Source: Synechococcus sp. AG-679-C18 (lineage in GTDB: Bacteria > Cyanobacteriota > Cyanobacteriia > PCC-6307 > Cyanobiaceae). From it: a stretch of 64,000 bases of DNA. This document shows, piece by piece, positions 10,829-19,494 of the stretch. Where the stretch lies: assembly GCA_003210755.1 (NCBI GenBank), contig QCUL01000001.1, forward strand, positions 120,667 through 184,666. The letters run 5' to 3'. The position numbers and the translations under genes were made by a program. Below the pieces are notes generated by a model. That model saw only the letters and a program-made list of their open reading frames with translations, searched no databases and had not been told where the DNA came from. Every line of letters starts with the position of its first letter. Position 1 is the first letter of the stretch.

Positions 10829-11491
10829 ATGAAATTGAAAGCCAACCCAGCTCTAGTTGCGGCTCCACTGTTTGGATTACTGATTCCTCTGACCCTGCAA
10901 TCTCCGGCCTGGGCTTCCACCGAAGTCTCCGAGGAAGTGCACGAGAAGTGCCTCAAAGCATCTGATTATCTGGGCTGCGTGGAGGCTCAAACAGAGGGGA
11001 TCTCTCCAATCACAACCTCAAACAATATTGACCGGTTCGGACTTCAAACACCGAGAGGAGCCGTTGCACATATACGAAGAGATGGAGCCATTAGCTATTT
11101 CTTCCCTGATTCAGTTGTTGCAGTAAAAAATAAAAACAAATATGGGCGCTATTTATCATGGAGATATATTTATCATTACAACGATCCTGGAACATCTGGT
11201 TACTGGAAACCTGGAACGCAAACTTGCACAGGCGTTGGCTCCCTTAAAAAATGTGTTCGAACAGCATCTGTGTTTGTTAGAGGGCGTCCATCAGGACCAC
11301 GCAGCCTGAGTTGGAGAGTTGACGGTGACTGCATTGATTACACCGCTAAATGGGAGAAAGATGGAAAGCCATGGCAATCACTGAAAGGAGGACGTAGTTT
11401 CGAATCAGAAAAGCTGGAAGAAGCTCGAGAGATCCTTCAAAGCTACTGCCCTAAAATCGACCAATTAAAACAATCGCCTCGAGCAATTTAG
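10829..11491 (+). CDS. Secreted protein of unknown function
   Basis: 220 residues; family not recognised. The signal peptide (MKLKANPALVAAPLFGLLIP to SPAWA) is followed by a cysteine-spaced segment EKCLKASDYLGCVEAQ, a pattern seen in many small secreted marine cyanobacterial proteins. The rest is rich in aromatic and basic residues (YGRYLSWRYIYHY) with four more cysteines, so extracytoplasmic disulfides are likely. It starts 25 bp after eno with no terminator between, so transcription from eno is possible. ATG 10829 is chosen over a GTG eight codons earlier because it opens the signal peptide. Confidence 0.75.
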   Translation: MKLKANPALVAAPLFGLLIPLTLQSPAWASTEVSEEVHEKCLKASDYLGCVEAQTEGISPITTSNNIDRFGLQTPRGAVAHIRRDGAISYFFPDSVVAVKNKNKYGRYLSWRYIYHYNDPGTSGYWKPGTQTCTGVGSLKKCVRTASVFVRGRPSGPRSLSWRVDGDCIDYTAKWEKDGKPWQSLKGGRSFESEKLEEAREILQSYCPKIDQLKQSPRAI

Positions 11492-11531
11492 ATTTAATTT
11501 ATCAATATTACAAGTGCAAGTTTAGCAACAT

Positions 11532-13220
11532 CTAGGAAGAAGAATTAGTTCCCGAAATATTTTCAATCCGACCATCCTTGCGTAGTTTCACCTGCAGCTT
11601 CAGCCAGCCCATCCCGACCGGTACGGCAGCCCCTAGAGGAAGCAATGCCCAAAGCGGCCTAGCGCTCGCGCCCATTAAAGCTGCTGCCACAGCAAGGCCA
11701 CCTAGCAATACCGATTGACCGATGGAATGCTGAGCCGTCACCATTCTCCGGAACTGGCGATCTGATTCACCCATACGGATCTGCAGTTGCAGATCCCCTT
11801 GTTCCAATCGCTCCAAACTTTCATCGAGCCTGCGAGGAATGCCCACTGCCCTGGAACTCAGGGCACCCACCTGACGACCAAATTCATTCAAAAGATCATT
11901 GGAGCCAGATCCACTGGAAGTCATGAGCGGCAGCAGATAGGGTTTTGCAATCGCTACAAGGCTAAAGCCCGGATCAAGGCTTTTGCCAACCCCTTCAAAG
12001 GTGGACAGAGCTCGCATCACGAAGATCAGCTCCACTGGCAAACGAAATGGCTGCCCGTACACCAACTCGTAAAGATCGCCGGATAATTTGTCGATCACGG
12101 AGCTACTGAACGGAGGCGTGAGTGCTTCGTTCAGCATCAAGCGCACCAAACGTCGAACAGGCCCAACATCGACCCCAGTGGCAATCACTCCAGCCGCCTG
12201 CATCTCATCCACAAGAGCTGCTGCATCACGGGCTGCAGCAGCTCTCACCATCCCTCCCAACCGCCTGCGTAGGCGCTCGGACAGCTGACCCATCATCCCG
12301 AAGTCGTAATAAATGAGAGAGCCATCAGCCGCAACCGCCAAATTTCCTGGGTGAGGATCCGCATGAAAAAAGCCATAGCGAACGAGCTGTTGCAGATAGC
12401 TGGCAGAACCGATTTCTGCCACAGAGGTTGGATCGATTCCGGCTTCCTGTAGTGCCGCACGATCGTTGATTTTGATCCCTGGCAAATAATCGAGACAGAG
12501 CACACGCCTTGTACTGAGCTCCCACACCACGCCTGGAACACGAATCTTTGGATCATCCAGAAACTGCTGACGGAATCGCGCTGCGTGTTGAGCTTCAAGA
12601 CGAAAATCAAGTTCCCTCAGCAAAACCCTCCTGCACTCCTGCGCCATGGCAACCCAGTCGCGCCCTCGTCCCCACTTGGGATGGCGCTGAAGCACAGATG
12701 CCACCTGTTGCATGACCTCTAGGTCCAGCCGAAACAAACGTTCCAATCCTGGACGCTGAATTTTGAGCACCACTTGACGACCACTGCGAAGGCTCGCCCG
12801 ATGAACTTGGGCCAGGGATGCCGCTGCCAAGGGTTGCTCATCCAAATCAATGATCTCAGCGCATCGAGCGCCAAGCTCCTCCTCGAGGACTCGTTGAGCG
12901 CGATCAAACGAAAACGATGGAACACGATCCTGCAGTTCCGCCAGTTCAGAAACCCAGCCAGCAGGCAGAACATCGGGCCGAGCAGAGAGTAATTGCCCGA
13001 GTTTGATGAACGCAGACCCGAGCTGAAGGAGCTCTTGCGTCAACCAATGAGCACGCAGCTTCTGACGGGCCTCGCGGCGCGCCTTCGTCGGACCTCCTGG
13101 ATAGCTGAAAGCTTTGGCATCCCACCACAGCATCACCAGCAAGGTCAGAACAACGCGCCAAATTCGAAGGCCCCTAAAGGTCTTACGCAGAACGCCCTGC
13201 AACCGACTTAACAGGATCAA
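11532..13220 (-). CDS. ABC1/UbiB-family atypical kinase
   Basis: 562 residues. Members support quinone metabolism and, in plastids and cyanobacteria, are linked to prenylquinone homeostasis. The family-specific motifs are complete: KLGQ (73-76), Ala-rich loop LAAASLAQVH (131-140) in place of a P-loop, nucleotide-site Lys in VVLKIQ (153), E203-x-D205 in LRELDFRLEA, catalytic loop HADPHPGN (287-293) and DFG (306-308). Two membrane segments end the protein. The start is TTG 13220, with a perfect GGAGGAG five bases upstream, and it overlaps the stop of the preceding gene as TTGA, which implies translational coupling. Confidence 0.9.
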   Translation of the reverse strand: MILLSRLQGVLRKTFRGLRIWRVVLTLLVMLWWDAKAFSYPGGPTKARREARQKLRAHWLTQELLQLGSAFIKLGQLLSARPDVLPAGWVSELAELQDRVPSFSFDRAQRVLEEELGARCAEIIDLDEQPLAAASLAQVHRASLRSGRQVVLKIQRPGLERLFRLDLEVMQQVASVLQRHPKWGRGRDWVAMAQECRRVLLRELDFRLEAQHAARFRQQFLDDPKIRVPGVVWELSTRRVLCLDYLPGIKINDRAALQEAGIDPTSVAEIGSASYLQQLVRYGFFHADPHPGNLAVAADGSLIYYDFGMMGQLSERLRRRLGGMVRAAAARDAAALVDEMQAAGVIATGVDVGPVRRLVRLMLNEALTPPFSSSVIDKLSGDLYELVYGQPFRLPVELIFVMRALSTFEGVGKSLDPGFSLVAIAKPYLLPLMTSSGSGSNDLLNEFGRQVGALSSRAVGIPRRLDESLERLEQGDLQLQIRMGESDRQFRRMVTAQHSIGQSVLLGGLAVAAALMGASARPLWALLPLGAAVPVGMGWLKLQVKLRKDGRIENISGTNSSS

Positions 13221-13531
13221 GACCGCTCCTCCATTCGCATCCCAAGATCAGCCACCCTGGCTCGCAACTGATCAATTTTTGTCTGCAGACTTTCCTCAGC
13301 GGTTGAGGCAGAAGAAGGCTTTTCGTCATCCTCACGTTCATCTCCCTCCCGCTCAAGCCTCTCGGCCTCCGCCTTCACTTCCTCCTGAAATAAATCCCAT
13401 TCCTGGCGAACACGCTCCGGCGCATCTTGCATCAAGACCGCGAAGCCAGCTGCGGCATCAGCCACGCCGTGACCCATCCGAGCGAGCACACGATGCATCG
13501 CCGCTCTAAGCAGAGCATCTCTGGAGGTCAT
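13217..13531 (-). CDS. Small coiled-coil protein coupled to the ABC1 kinase
   Basis: 104 residues, family not recognised. The N-terminal half is amphipathic (MTSRDALLRAAMHRVLARMG); a charged, low-complexity middle (EREGDEREDDEKPSS) leads to a C-terminal heptad stretch (LQTKIDQLRARVADLGMRM). Size and layout resemble UbiK-type accessory factors of ubiquinone synthesis, but no sequence match can be claimed. The TTGA overlap with the kinase gene points to joint production. ATG 13531 is chosen; a TTG six codons upstream is possible. Confidence 0.7.
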   Translation of the reverse strand: MTSRDALLRAAMHRVLARMGHGVADAAAGFAVLMQDAPERVRQEWDLFQEEVKAEAERLEREGDEREDDEKPSSASTAEESLQTKIDQLRARVADLGMRMEERS

Positions 13532-13604
13532 GGCCAACAGTTTTAACAATGGAACTGTGGCAGATTTAGCTCTCGATCAGCGACGTTTGATCAGAGAGAT
13601 TTGA

Positions 13605-14330
13605 TCAGGGAGCCGGAGGCGCACCAATCGGGGTGATCAATAATTCTCTCTCCTCCAACACTGGCTCAACAAAACCGGGCTCAACAATCGCTTGCATTGG
13701 TTCAGGAGAATCAGTTCTCGGTTGGGGCAGCTCAGGATCCTGGGTTGGCATCGATGACGGCTCACTGAGGGTTGTTTGAGGGAGTTCAGGAGCGTCGCTT
13801 GGCAACAGCGATGGCTCACTGAAAGGCAGCTGTGGATCCAACAACTCAGCTGGGGCTGTGGTCTCAAACACTGCTGCTTCGTTCAGCGCAGGAATGTCTT
13901 CAACGCGCCGAGGAGTAGTCGCGGCCGCCTGCTGCCTGCGCTCACGCGCGATGGCTGCTGCCGCAATCCTTTCTGCCTCCTCCTTGGCTTTGCGTTGTTC
14001 AAGCTCTTTTGCGAGCTTGGCCTCTTTCACCTCCTTGGATTGTTTCAAGGTTTTTGCATCAATCACTTCCTTCGCTGCTACATCGGCCGCAAGAGCGTTG
14101 GTTTCTCCATGCCGAAGCCGCAATGCTTCAAGGCTGTCGCCTGGAAAGGAACGGTCAGCAAAAAACGTCTGCCTCTCAGGTTGTTGCAACCCAGCTCGGA
14201 TCAGGACAATGCGCTGCGTGATGCCATAACCAAGCGCAAAGCAAACACCAGCAACCAACGGACCAACCCAAAAGCGAGGCGCTGATCGCCGTTTTGCCTT
14301 CAGCGTGGAGGGGTTGGTCTCAGCAGTCAC
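13605..14330 (-). CDS. Membrane-anchored protein with coiled coil and Pro/Ser-rich tail
   Basis: 241 residues, GTG start, family not recognised. After a basic N-terminus (TLKAKRRSAPRF) comes one membrane span (WVGPLVAGVCFALGYGI), a Lys/Glu/Ala helix (about 85-135, EVKEAKLAKELEQRKAKEEA) and a Pro/Glu/Ser-rich tail with an imperfect internal repeat (PSDAPELPQTTLSEPS and PTQDPELPQPRTDSPEP). The topology suggests one anchor with a long extended domain. It is 73 bp before the small coiled-coil gene, in the same direction as the kinase. Confidence 0.65.
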   Translation of the reverse strand: MTAETNPSTLKAKRRSAPRFWVGPLVAGVCFALGYGITQRIVLIRAGLQQPERQTFFADRSFPGDSLEALRLRHGETNALAADVAAKEVIDAKTLKQSKEVKEAKLAKELEQRKAKEEAERIAAAAIARERRQQAAATTPRRVEDIPALNEAAVFETTAPAELLDPQLPFSEPSLLPSDAPELPQTTLSEPSSMPTQDPELPQPRTDSPEPMQAIVEPGFVEPVLEERELLITPIGAPPAP

Positions 14331-14377
14331 AAGCGGGGCCTCCGTAGCGCAACTATTTTGGCAGCGATGTCCAGGCC

Positions 14378-15613
14378 TCAGGTGGTGTAATCGGCGTTAA
14401 TACGTACGTATTGGTCTGAGAGATCGCAACCCCAAGCGGTGCCATGACCTGCACCGTCACCAATGGAAAGCCGAATTTCCACAGTGTCATCAAGGAGGTA
14501 ACGGCCACAAGCGCGTTCGCTGATGTAGGTGGAGGCTGCAGCACGATCAAAAGGCAATGGCTCACCAGCTGCCATCAACTGATGAGGTCCAATCCAAAGA
14601 GCCAGTGCATCAGGCGAGAAAGCCACCCCAGCCCGACCAGCTGCCGCAACAATTCGCCCCCAGTTGGGATCCCTTCCATGAACAGCCGTCTTCACCAGGG
14701 ACGACCCACAAACGGTGCGTGAAATACGCAGCGCATCTCTTTCTGAGTTGGCTCCCTCTACCTGAACTTCAATCAGACAGGTGGCACCCTCACCATCTCG
14801 GGCAATCGAGCGAGCCAAAGCTTGGGCGACCAATGTCACGCCCTCCTCCAACACCTCGAGCTGATCCGGTGGCAGCGGATCCCCAGCCGCAAAAGCCAAA
14901 AAGGTGTCATTGGTACTGGTGTCACCGTCCACGGTGATGGCGTTAAACGAACGATCAACAGCCCGGCGCACCATTGCTTGCCACAAATCAAAGGGCACAG
15001 ATGCATCACAGGTCATGTAGCCAAGCATCGTGGCCATGTCCGGGTGAATCATTCCTGATCCCTTGGCCATCCCACCAATACGGACGCAGCGTTCTCCGAT
15101 CTGGGCTTCAAGAGCGATCTGCTTAGTAACCAGATCAGTGGTGAGGATGGCGTTTGCGGCTTCATCCCCCCCATTAGCTTTCAACGCCGCCACCAGTGGA
15201 GCGACTGCTGGCAGAAGGTTCTTGATTGAAATCGGTACACCGATCACCCCGGTGGAACAGATCAACACCTGTTCCTGAGATAGGCCCAGACAATCCGCCA
15301 CTGCCTGCGTAATGCCCAAACTGTCAACCAGACCCCGATCACCTGTACAGGCATTGGCCTGGCCAGAATTGGTCACCACAACCCTGACCCTGCCATCCGA
15401 ATCGATCAAGCGATCTGCACAAAGATCGACACAGGCAGCTCGCACCATAGATGTTGTAAAGGTGCCCGCACAGACCGCCCCTTCAGGGGCCACCAAGAGC
15501 GATAGATCGGGCTTTCCTGAAGGCTTAAGGCCAGCAATAATTCCCGAGGCCTGAAAGCCAGTGGGAGCTGTAATTCCCCCTGAGATTGGAGACCAGATCG
15601 AAGATTGCGTCAT
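14378..15613 (-). CDS. argJ: Bifunctional ornithine acetyltransferase / N-acetylglutamate synthase
   Basis: 411 residues. It recycles the acetyl group in arginine synthesis. The precursor cleaves itself before a threonine that becomes the new N-terminus and the nucleophile; the site is in MIHPDMATMLGYM, preceded by the KGSGM motif. TNSGQANACTG and the GRDPNWGRIVAAAGRAG segment are also typical. ATG 15613 (MTQSSIWSPISGG) is chosen; a GTG eight codons earlier is open. It diverges from coaE. Confidence 0.95.
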   Translation of the reverse strand: MTQSSIWSPISGGITAPTGFQASGIIAGLKPSGKPDLSLLVAPEGAVCAGTFTTSMVRAACVDLCADRLIDSDGRVRVVVTNSGQANACTGDRGLVDSLGITQAVADCLGLSQEQVLICSTGVIGVPISIKNLLPAVAPLVAALKANGGDEAANAILTTDLVTKQIALEAQIGERCVRIGGMAKGSGMIHPDMATMLGYMTCDASVPFDLWQAMVRRAVDRSFNAITVDGDTSTNDTFLAFAAGDPLPPDQLEVLEEGVTLVAQALARSIARDGEGATCLIEVQVEGANSERDALRISRTVCGSSLVKTAVHGRDPNWGRIVAAAGRAGVAFSPDALALWIGPHQLMAAGEPLPFDRAAASTYISERACGRYLLDDTVEIRLSIGDGAGHGTAWGCDLSDQYVRINADYTT

Positions 15614-15718
15614 CAATCGGAGAGGAGCAACACCCACTCCGCTCTTTCTACGCCGCCATCCTCATCAGATGAGAGCTTTGCTAATACATCTGTGAACTCA
15701 TGATCCATCCCAACACCC

Positions 15719-16354
15719 TTGGGTGCATCCCACCGCTGGCAAGGTCAACAACAACGTCGCATCGGAATCACTGGCGGGATCGCTAGTGGCAAGAGCAGCA
15801 TTGGGAGCTATTTGCTCTCCCGTGGGTTGCCCGTTCTTGATGCTGATCTTTATGCCCATGAGGCCCTAATGCCGGGAAGCCATCTCACAGAAGCAGTGGT
15901 TCAGCGTTTCGGATCCAGGGTGGAGCAGCAAGTAAAGAGTGGAGAAGAAGCCATAGGGACGACTCGAAAGATCGATCGGCAGGCCCTTGGTCAAATCATT
16001 TTTCAGAACTCAAAAGAACGCTTGTGGCTTGAACAACTCATTCACCCAGAGGTCCTGGAACGCTTTGAACAAGACATCGCACGTCATGCTGAAGCTCCAG
16101 CGTTGGCGCTTGTCATTCCCTTGCTTTTCGAAAAAGGTCTGGAAGAGTTATGCACTGAGGTGTGGGTAGTGTCCTGCTTTCGCAAGCAGCAACAGGAAAG
16201 GCTGATGGCTCGTAATGGCCTCTCAGTGATTGAAGCAGAGCAGCGCATCCAGGCCCAATGGCCGCTTGAACGCAAAAGCCAACTTGCAGATCAAGTCATC
16301 GACAACAGCGGAACCCCCAATGGCTGGCAAGAGCAGGTCTCTAAATTGTTATGA
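15719..16354 (+). CDS. coaE: Dephospho-CoA kinase
   Basis: 211 residues. Last step of coenzyme A synthesis. P-loop GGIASGKSS lies at about residues 19-27; the acidic pair is in LDADLYAHEA, and FEKGLEELCTEVWVV and NGLSVIEAEQRIQAQ follow the family. An in-frame TGA sits at 15701-15703, so TTG 15719 is the only usable start before the P-loop. An out-of-frame ATG at 15700 ends quickly. Order argJ-coaE-gatB is the usual marine cyanobacterial block, here split by an insertion after coaE. Confidence 0.93.
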   Translation: MGASHRWQGQQQRRIGITGGIASGKSSIGSYLLSRGLPVLDADLYAHEALMPGSHLTEAVVQRFGSRVEQQVKSGEEAIGTTRKIDRQALGQIIFQNSKERLWLEQLIHPEVLERFEQDIARHAEAPALALVIPLLFEKGLEELCTEVWVVSCFRKQQQERLMARNGLSVIEAEQRIQAQWPLERKSQLADQVIDNSGTPNGWQEQVSKLL

Positions 16355-16454
16355 GCGAGAACGTCATACAACGTTCCATCAACGCAGGAACGAAAGCAAC
16401 GCCCTGAAGCCTCTCCCACAGAATGAGTATCAGCGAAGTGTTTTGAGCGAAGGT

Positions 16455-16931
16455 ATGGGGAAGTTCACGTCTATTGCATCAGTTCTTGTTTTGCTTGGGA
16501 GCGGTGGTTCCCTCAGTGCCATCCCAGCAGCGAACGCCATGGCCTTCCAATGCTTCGACCGCAGCAGCGGGGAACAGGTGGCTGAAAGTGACATCGACAT
16601 CAGTTCCCCAGCGATCCGTTGTCTCCCAGCGGATAGCGCCCTTGAAACATCTCGTTCAGCCCCCATTGATCCATTCGCTGCCAAGCGTGCTCTGAATCTG
16701 GCGCGCGGCACCGCTGTTGCACTCAATGGCGGGCTCTCTCAATACCGACCGAGCAGTTGCATGTTTCGTACTGCCGCAGGAAATCCCTGCATCACTCGAT
16801 CCGATGCCTCTGGGATCGAGTTCACCATTCCTGGCGGAAAGCCTGGATGGGAAGAGTACGGAGATAGTCCCTCGGTGCTCAACGTAGTGCTTATCGCTCC
16901 GGACGGGCGTTCTGTTTTGCAATCTAATTAG
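16455..16931 (+). CDS. Secreted protein with CFDRSSG motif
   Basis: 158 residues, family not recognised. Signal peptide MGKFTSIASVLVLLGSGGSL to PAANA, then mature MAFQCFDRSSGEQVAESDID and PAIRCLP. This N-terminal module is shared with the product of 18417-19301 (MGFDCFDRSSGALIARSAAD, PAMSCLP), so the two are related. A later cysteine pair lies in SSCMFRTAAGNPCITR. The start at 16455 is chosen because it opens the signal peptide; the longer open frame overlaps coaE. Confidence 0.7.
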   Translation: MGKFTSIASVLVLLGSGGSLSAIPAANAMAFQCFDRSSGEQVAESDIDISSPAIRCLPADSALETSRSAPIDPFAAKRALNLARGTAVALNGGLSQYRPSSCMFRTAAGNPCITRSDASGIEFTIPGGKPGWEEYGDSPSVLNVVLIAPDGRSVLQSN

Positions 16932-17137
16932 AGCTAAATATCAATCCTTCAAGACAAAAACACAATCTTCTTATTGCATCAAATAAATTATATTTAGACT
17001 CCTCCTTGCAAGCCCAGCCGAATAGCCATCAACTAAACGGATCAAACTATCGAAGGATTAGATTCAGCAGGAAGTCAACCCCGTCACGCCCGAAAGTTTA
17101 GAAGCAAAATCATTAATTGCTCGACATTCGGCAGCGG

Positions 17138-18109
17138 CTAAGGATTAGAAACAAAGGTATTCTTTCCTAATAGATTGCCAAAGCCAACGATCGAAATACA
17201 TGGCATCAATGTCAAAATGATACCAACGGTACCAATCAAAGAAAAGCCATCTCTCCAAATCAGATGCCCCGCTACATATGCAAATACAGTGGTAAGCAAA
17301 ACAATTGAAGAACCCACTTCAGCTCCTGCCTTTTTTACTGCTTTAATACTAAACAACGTATAAAGATTACCAGCCGACCCCATCAAAACAAATAACAAAA
17401 ATGTCTTAGGATCTAACCAGTCAATCAGTCCCAAATTGCTTCCAGTCAAAAACAGAAATACCAACGAAACCAAGAACATGAGCCCTGTGTAGTGAAGGGT
17501 CATCAAGCGATCACTATGACTTTTGCATAAGTCGATTGTTATTGTCGATCCTGCCCCAAGTACACCAATAGCACATGCAATAAGTATAAATTGATGGCTT
17601 CCAGATAATCGACTTCCCTCCATGAGGACTACGCCAAAAACCCCAACAATTGAGAGCAACCAGAAAATCAATTTCGTCTTACTTCTTTTCAGTAAAACAT
17701 AAATCCCAGCAACCCAAAGTGGCCTCATGCTGACCAGAGCAAATGCATCACCAGGCCTGATAATTTGCAGCGAATAATAAAAGAATGCAATAAAAGAAAC
17801 TGCCAATGCGCTTCTTAACAGGAGACTTTTCTCAAAAAGCTGATCTTTCGTGATAGGTATTCCTTTTGCCCCATACCAAGCAAAAGGCAAACCAAATAAT
17901 GCTCGCGCAAAGAGAGCAAGGGTCCAAGAATTCTCACCAAGAGCATGAACAGACAATCCCACAATCGAGTAGGACAAAGCAGCTATCAACATGTAGCGAA
18001 CGACACTTGAGCGTTGACCAGCTGTATTTTCTACAATCAAGCTTATTGGCAAGAATATACATTTTACCTCCCAAAAGCCATTCTGCAATTCGAACACCCG
18101 TATCAGCAT
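17138..18109 (-). CDS. DMT-superfamily (EamA-type) transporter
   Basis: 323 residues, about ten membrane segments arranged as two EamA-type repeats (first from MLIAALSYSIVGLSVHALGE, second from ILIACAIGVLGAGSTITIDL). Members export amino acids or other small metabolites; the substrate cannot be inferred. The conserved first-repeat end RPLWVAGIYVLLKR is visible. The gene and its flanks are clearly AT-richer than the core genes, which suggests transfer. ATG 18109 is chosen; ATG 17992, right at membrane segment 1, is a serious alternative. Confidence 0.82.
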   Translation of the reverse strand: MLIRVFELQNGFWEVKCIFLPISLIVENTAGQRSSVVRYMLIAALSYSIVGLSVHALGENSWTLALFARALFGLPFAWYGAKGIPITKDQLFEKSLLLRSALAVSFIAFFYYSLQIIRPGDAFALVSMRPLWVAGIYVLLKRSKTKLIFWLLSIVGVFGVVLMEGSRLSGSHQFILIACAIGVLGAGSTITIDLCKSHSDRLMTLHYTGLMFLVSLVFLFLTGSNLGLIDWLDPKTFLLFVLMGSAGNLYTLFSIKAVKKAGAEVGSSIVLLTTVFAYVAGHLIWRDGFSLIGTVGIILTLMPCISIVGFGNLLGKNTFVSNP

Positions 18110-18311
18110 TATCAACCTTTTACACAATTGCCAATTGATTGGCAAAATTAATCAATAAAGACACTAATGTTAATCGCTAAGCAATAAAATCAATAATCAG
18201 GCAGAAAAAACAATAACGCCCACAAGATGGAGGGTCTTAACAGAATCAACTTCCATAGTCTCCACAATGAAATCTTCGTTTCCAGCGTGATTCTCCAGTC
18301 AACAATCATCG

Positions 18312-18327
18312 TGTGACCAACATCACA
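18312..18327. promoter_or_regulatory. Perfect CRP-type binding site
   Basis: TGTGACCAACATCACA is an exact TGTGA-N6-TCACA palindrome, the consensus of E. coli CRP and of cyanobacterial SyCRP1. It is centred about 97 bp before the ATG of the secreted-protein gene at 18417, consistent with an activator site. Confidence 0.7.
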
Positions 18328-18416
18328 GCACTCCGTGATTCAGTTCATCACACAATCCAATCCAAACGGAGATGCTGAATTCATACCCAACAGGTGCCAC
18401 CTCACACCTCCGAAAA

Positions 18417-19301
18417 ATGACTTCTTCACTCCGCTTCCTCTCCGCATTCGCTTTTGGCGGTGCTGCCCTACTCGCCTCTCCAGCCGCCTTCGCGCAATCC
18501 ATTCCAATGGGATTTGATTGCTTTGATCGCTCAAGCGGTGCCTTGATCGCACGCAGTGCAGCAGATCTCACGACACCAGCAATGAGCTGCCTGCCCATTC
18601 CTCAACTGGGAGACCAAATGGCTCTGAACACACTCCCCATGGAACAAGACGCTGAGCAAGCCCATGCAGAAGCAAATGTCGCCATTCATCAGGAGCAACC
18701 CCAAGGTCCAAACATCGGCGAAATCATTGTTGGCGCAGCGGTACAAGAAGGTTTCCGAGCCCTGTTTGGCACCTATGACCGCGGAGATGTCAGCAGCAAC
18801 GTCACCGAGATCCACAACGGCAATCGCTGCGATGGCATGGGAACCATCTGCGGCGATGGGAATGGAGTCGGTGATATCGGCTCGGGCAATGCATCGAATT
18901 CTGGAAACACTTCCAATTCTGGGAACACTTCCAATTCTGAAAATTCCTCAAATTCTGGAAACACAATAGTACGGCCTACTATTACCAGATTCCCCAACAT
19001 CACAGTCCCTAAGTCAACAATCAGCATCAGACCTAGAACACTAGAAGCACTCCAAAATACTCAGCTCAAAAAGGCAAAAACAAAGAAAGCCAAGGCGTTC
19101 ATCAAAACAACTCCTTCCAAATCATCAACTCTCATCAAAAAATCATTCAACAAAAAGTCTCCCGCCAAATCACCAACTCAATCCGGAAAAGTACTTGCAA
19201 CAAAAACATTCAAAAAGCAGCACATAATCCCTAAGCCCCTCTCACGCAAAGCAACACAAATCAAAAAAATCACATCATTTAAAACTTTGCTTAAAAAGTA
19301 A
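18417..19301 (+). CDS. Modular secreted protein with Lys-rich tail
   Basis: 294 residues, family not recognised. Signal peptide MTSSLRFLSAFAFGGAALLA to AFAQ. Module 1, FDCFDRSSGALIARSAAD with PAMSCLP, is shared with the protein at 16455. Module 2, RCDGMGTICGDGNGVGDIGS, is shared with the protein at 19495. Next comes a low-complexity block of NSGNTS units, then a strongly basic tail (about 220-294) rich in K, S, T and P (KKAKTKKAKAF, KKSFNKKSPAKSPTQSG) that recalls histone H1 tails. ATG 18417 opens the signal peptide. A perfect CRP-type site lies upstream and a terminator downstream. Confidence 0.72.
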   Translation: MTSSLRFLSAFAFGGAALLASPAAFAQSIPMGFDCFDRSSGALIARSAADLTTPAMSCLPIPQLGDQMALNTLPMEQDAEQAHAEANVAIHQEQPQGPNIGEIIVGAAVQEGFRALFGTYDRGDVSSNVTEIHNGNRCDGMGTICGDGNGVGDIGSGNASNSGNTSNSGNTSNSENSSNSGNTIVRPTITRFPNITVPKSTISIRPRTLEALQNTQLKKAKTKKAKAFIKTTPSKSSTLIKKSFNKKSPAKSPTQSGKVLATKTFKKQHIIPKPLSRKATQIKKITSFKTLLKK

Positions 19302-19337
19302 ATTAGCACCTTCCCAAAGCATTTCTATACGCGCCAC

Positions 19338-19369
19338 AAGCCCTTCTCTTTCAGGAGGGCTTTTATTTT
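19338..19369 (+). terminator. Intrinsic terminator
   Basis: Stem AAGCCCT / AGGGCTT with inner CT/AG pairs, followed by TTTTATTTT. It closes the 18417 transcription unit and sits just before the second CRP-type site. Confidence 0.85.
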
Positions 19370-19385
19370 GTCCAAAAAACTTCAC

Positions 19386-19401
19386 TGTGACCAAGCTCAC
19401 A
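19386..19401. promoter_or_regulatory. Second perfect CRP-type binding site
   Basis: TGTGACCAAGCTCACA is again an exact TGTGA-N6-TCACA palindrome, centred about 101 bp before the ATG at 19495. It shares the first nine bases with the site at 18312 and has nearly the same distance to its gene. Confidence 0.7.
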
Positions 19402-19494
19402 TCAAACCAAAATTCAGGTCACAACAAAAGAATCAAAGGCCAATCATCATTAAAACAACAGGAAAACATTCCTGAACTCCTCACACAATCCATC

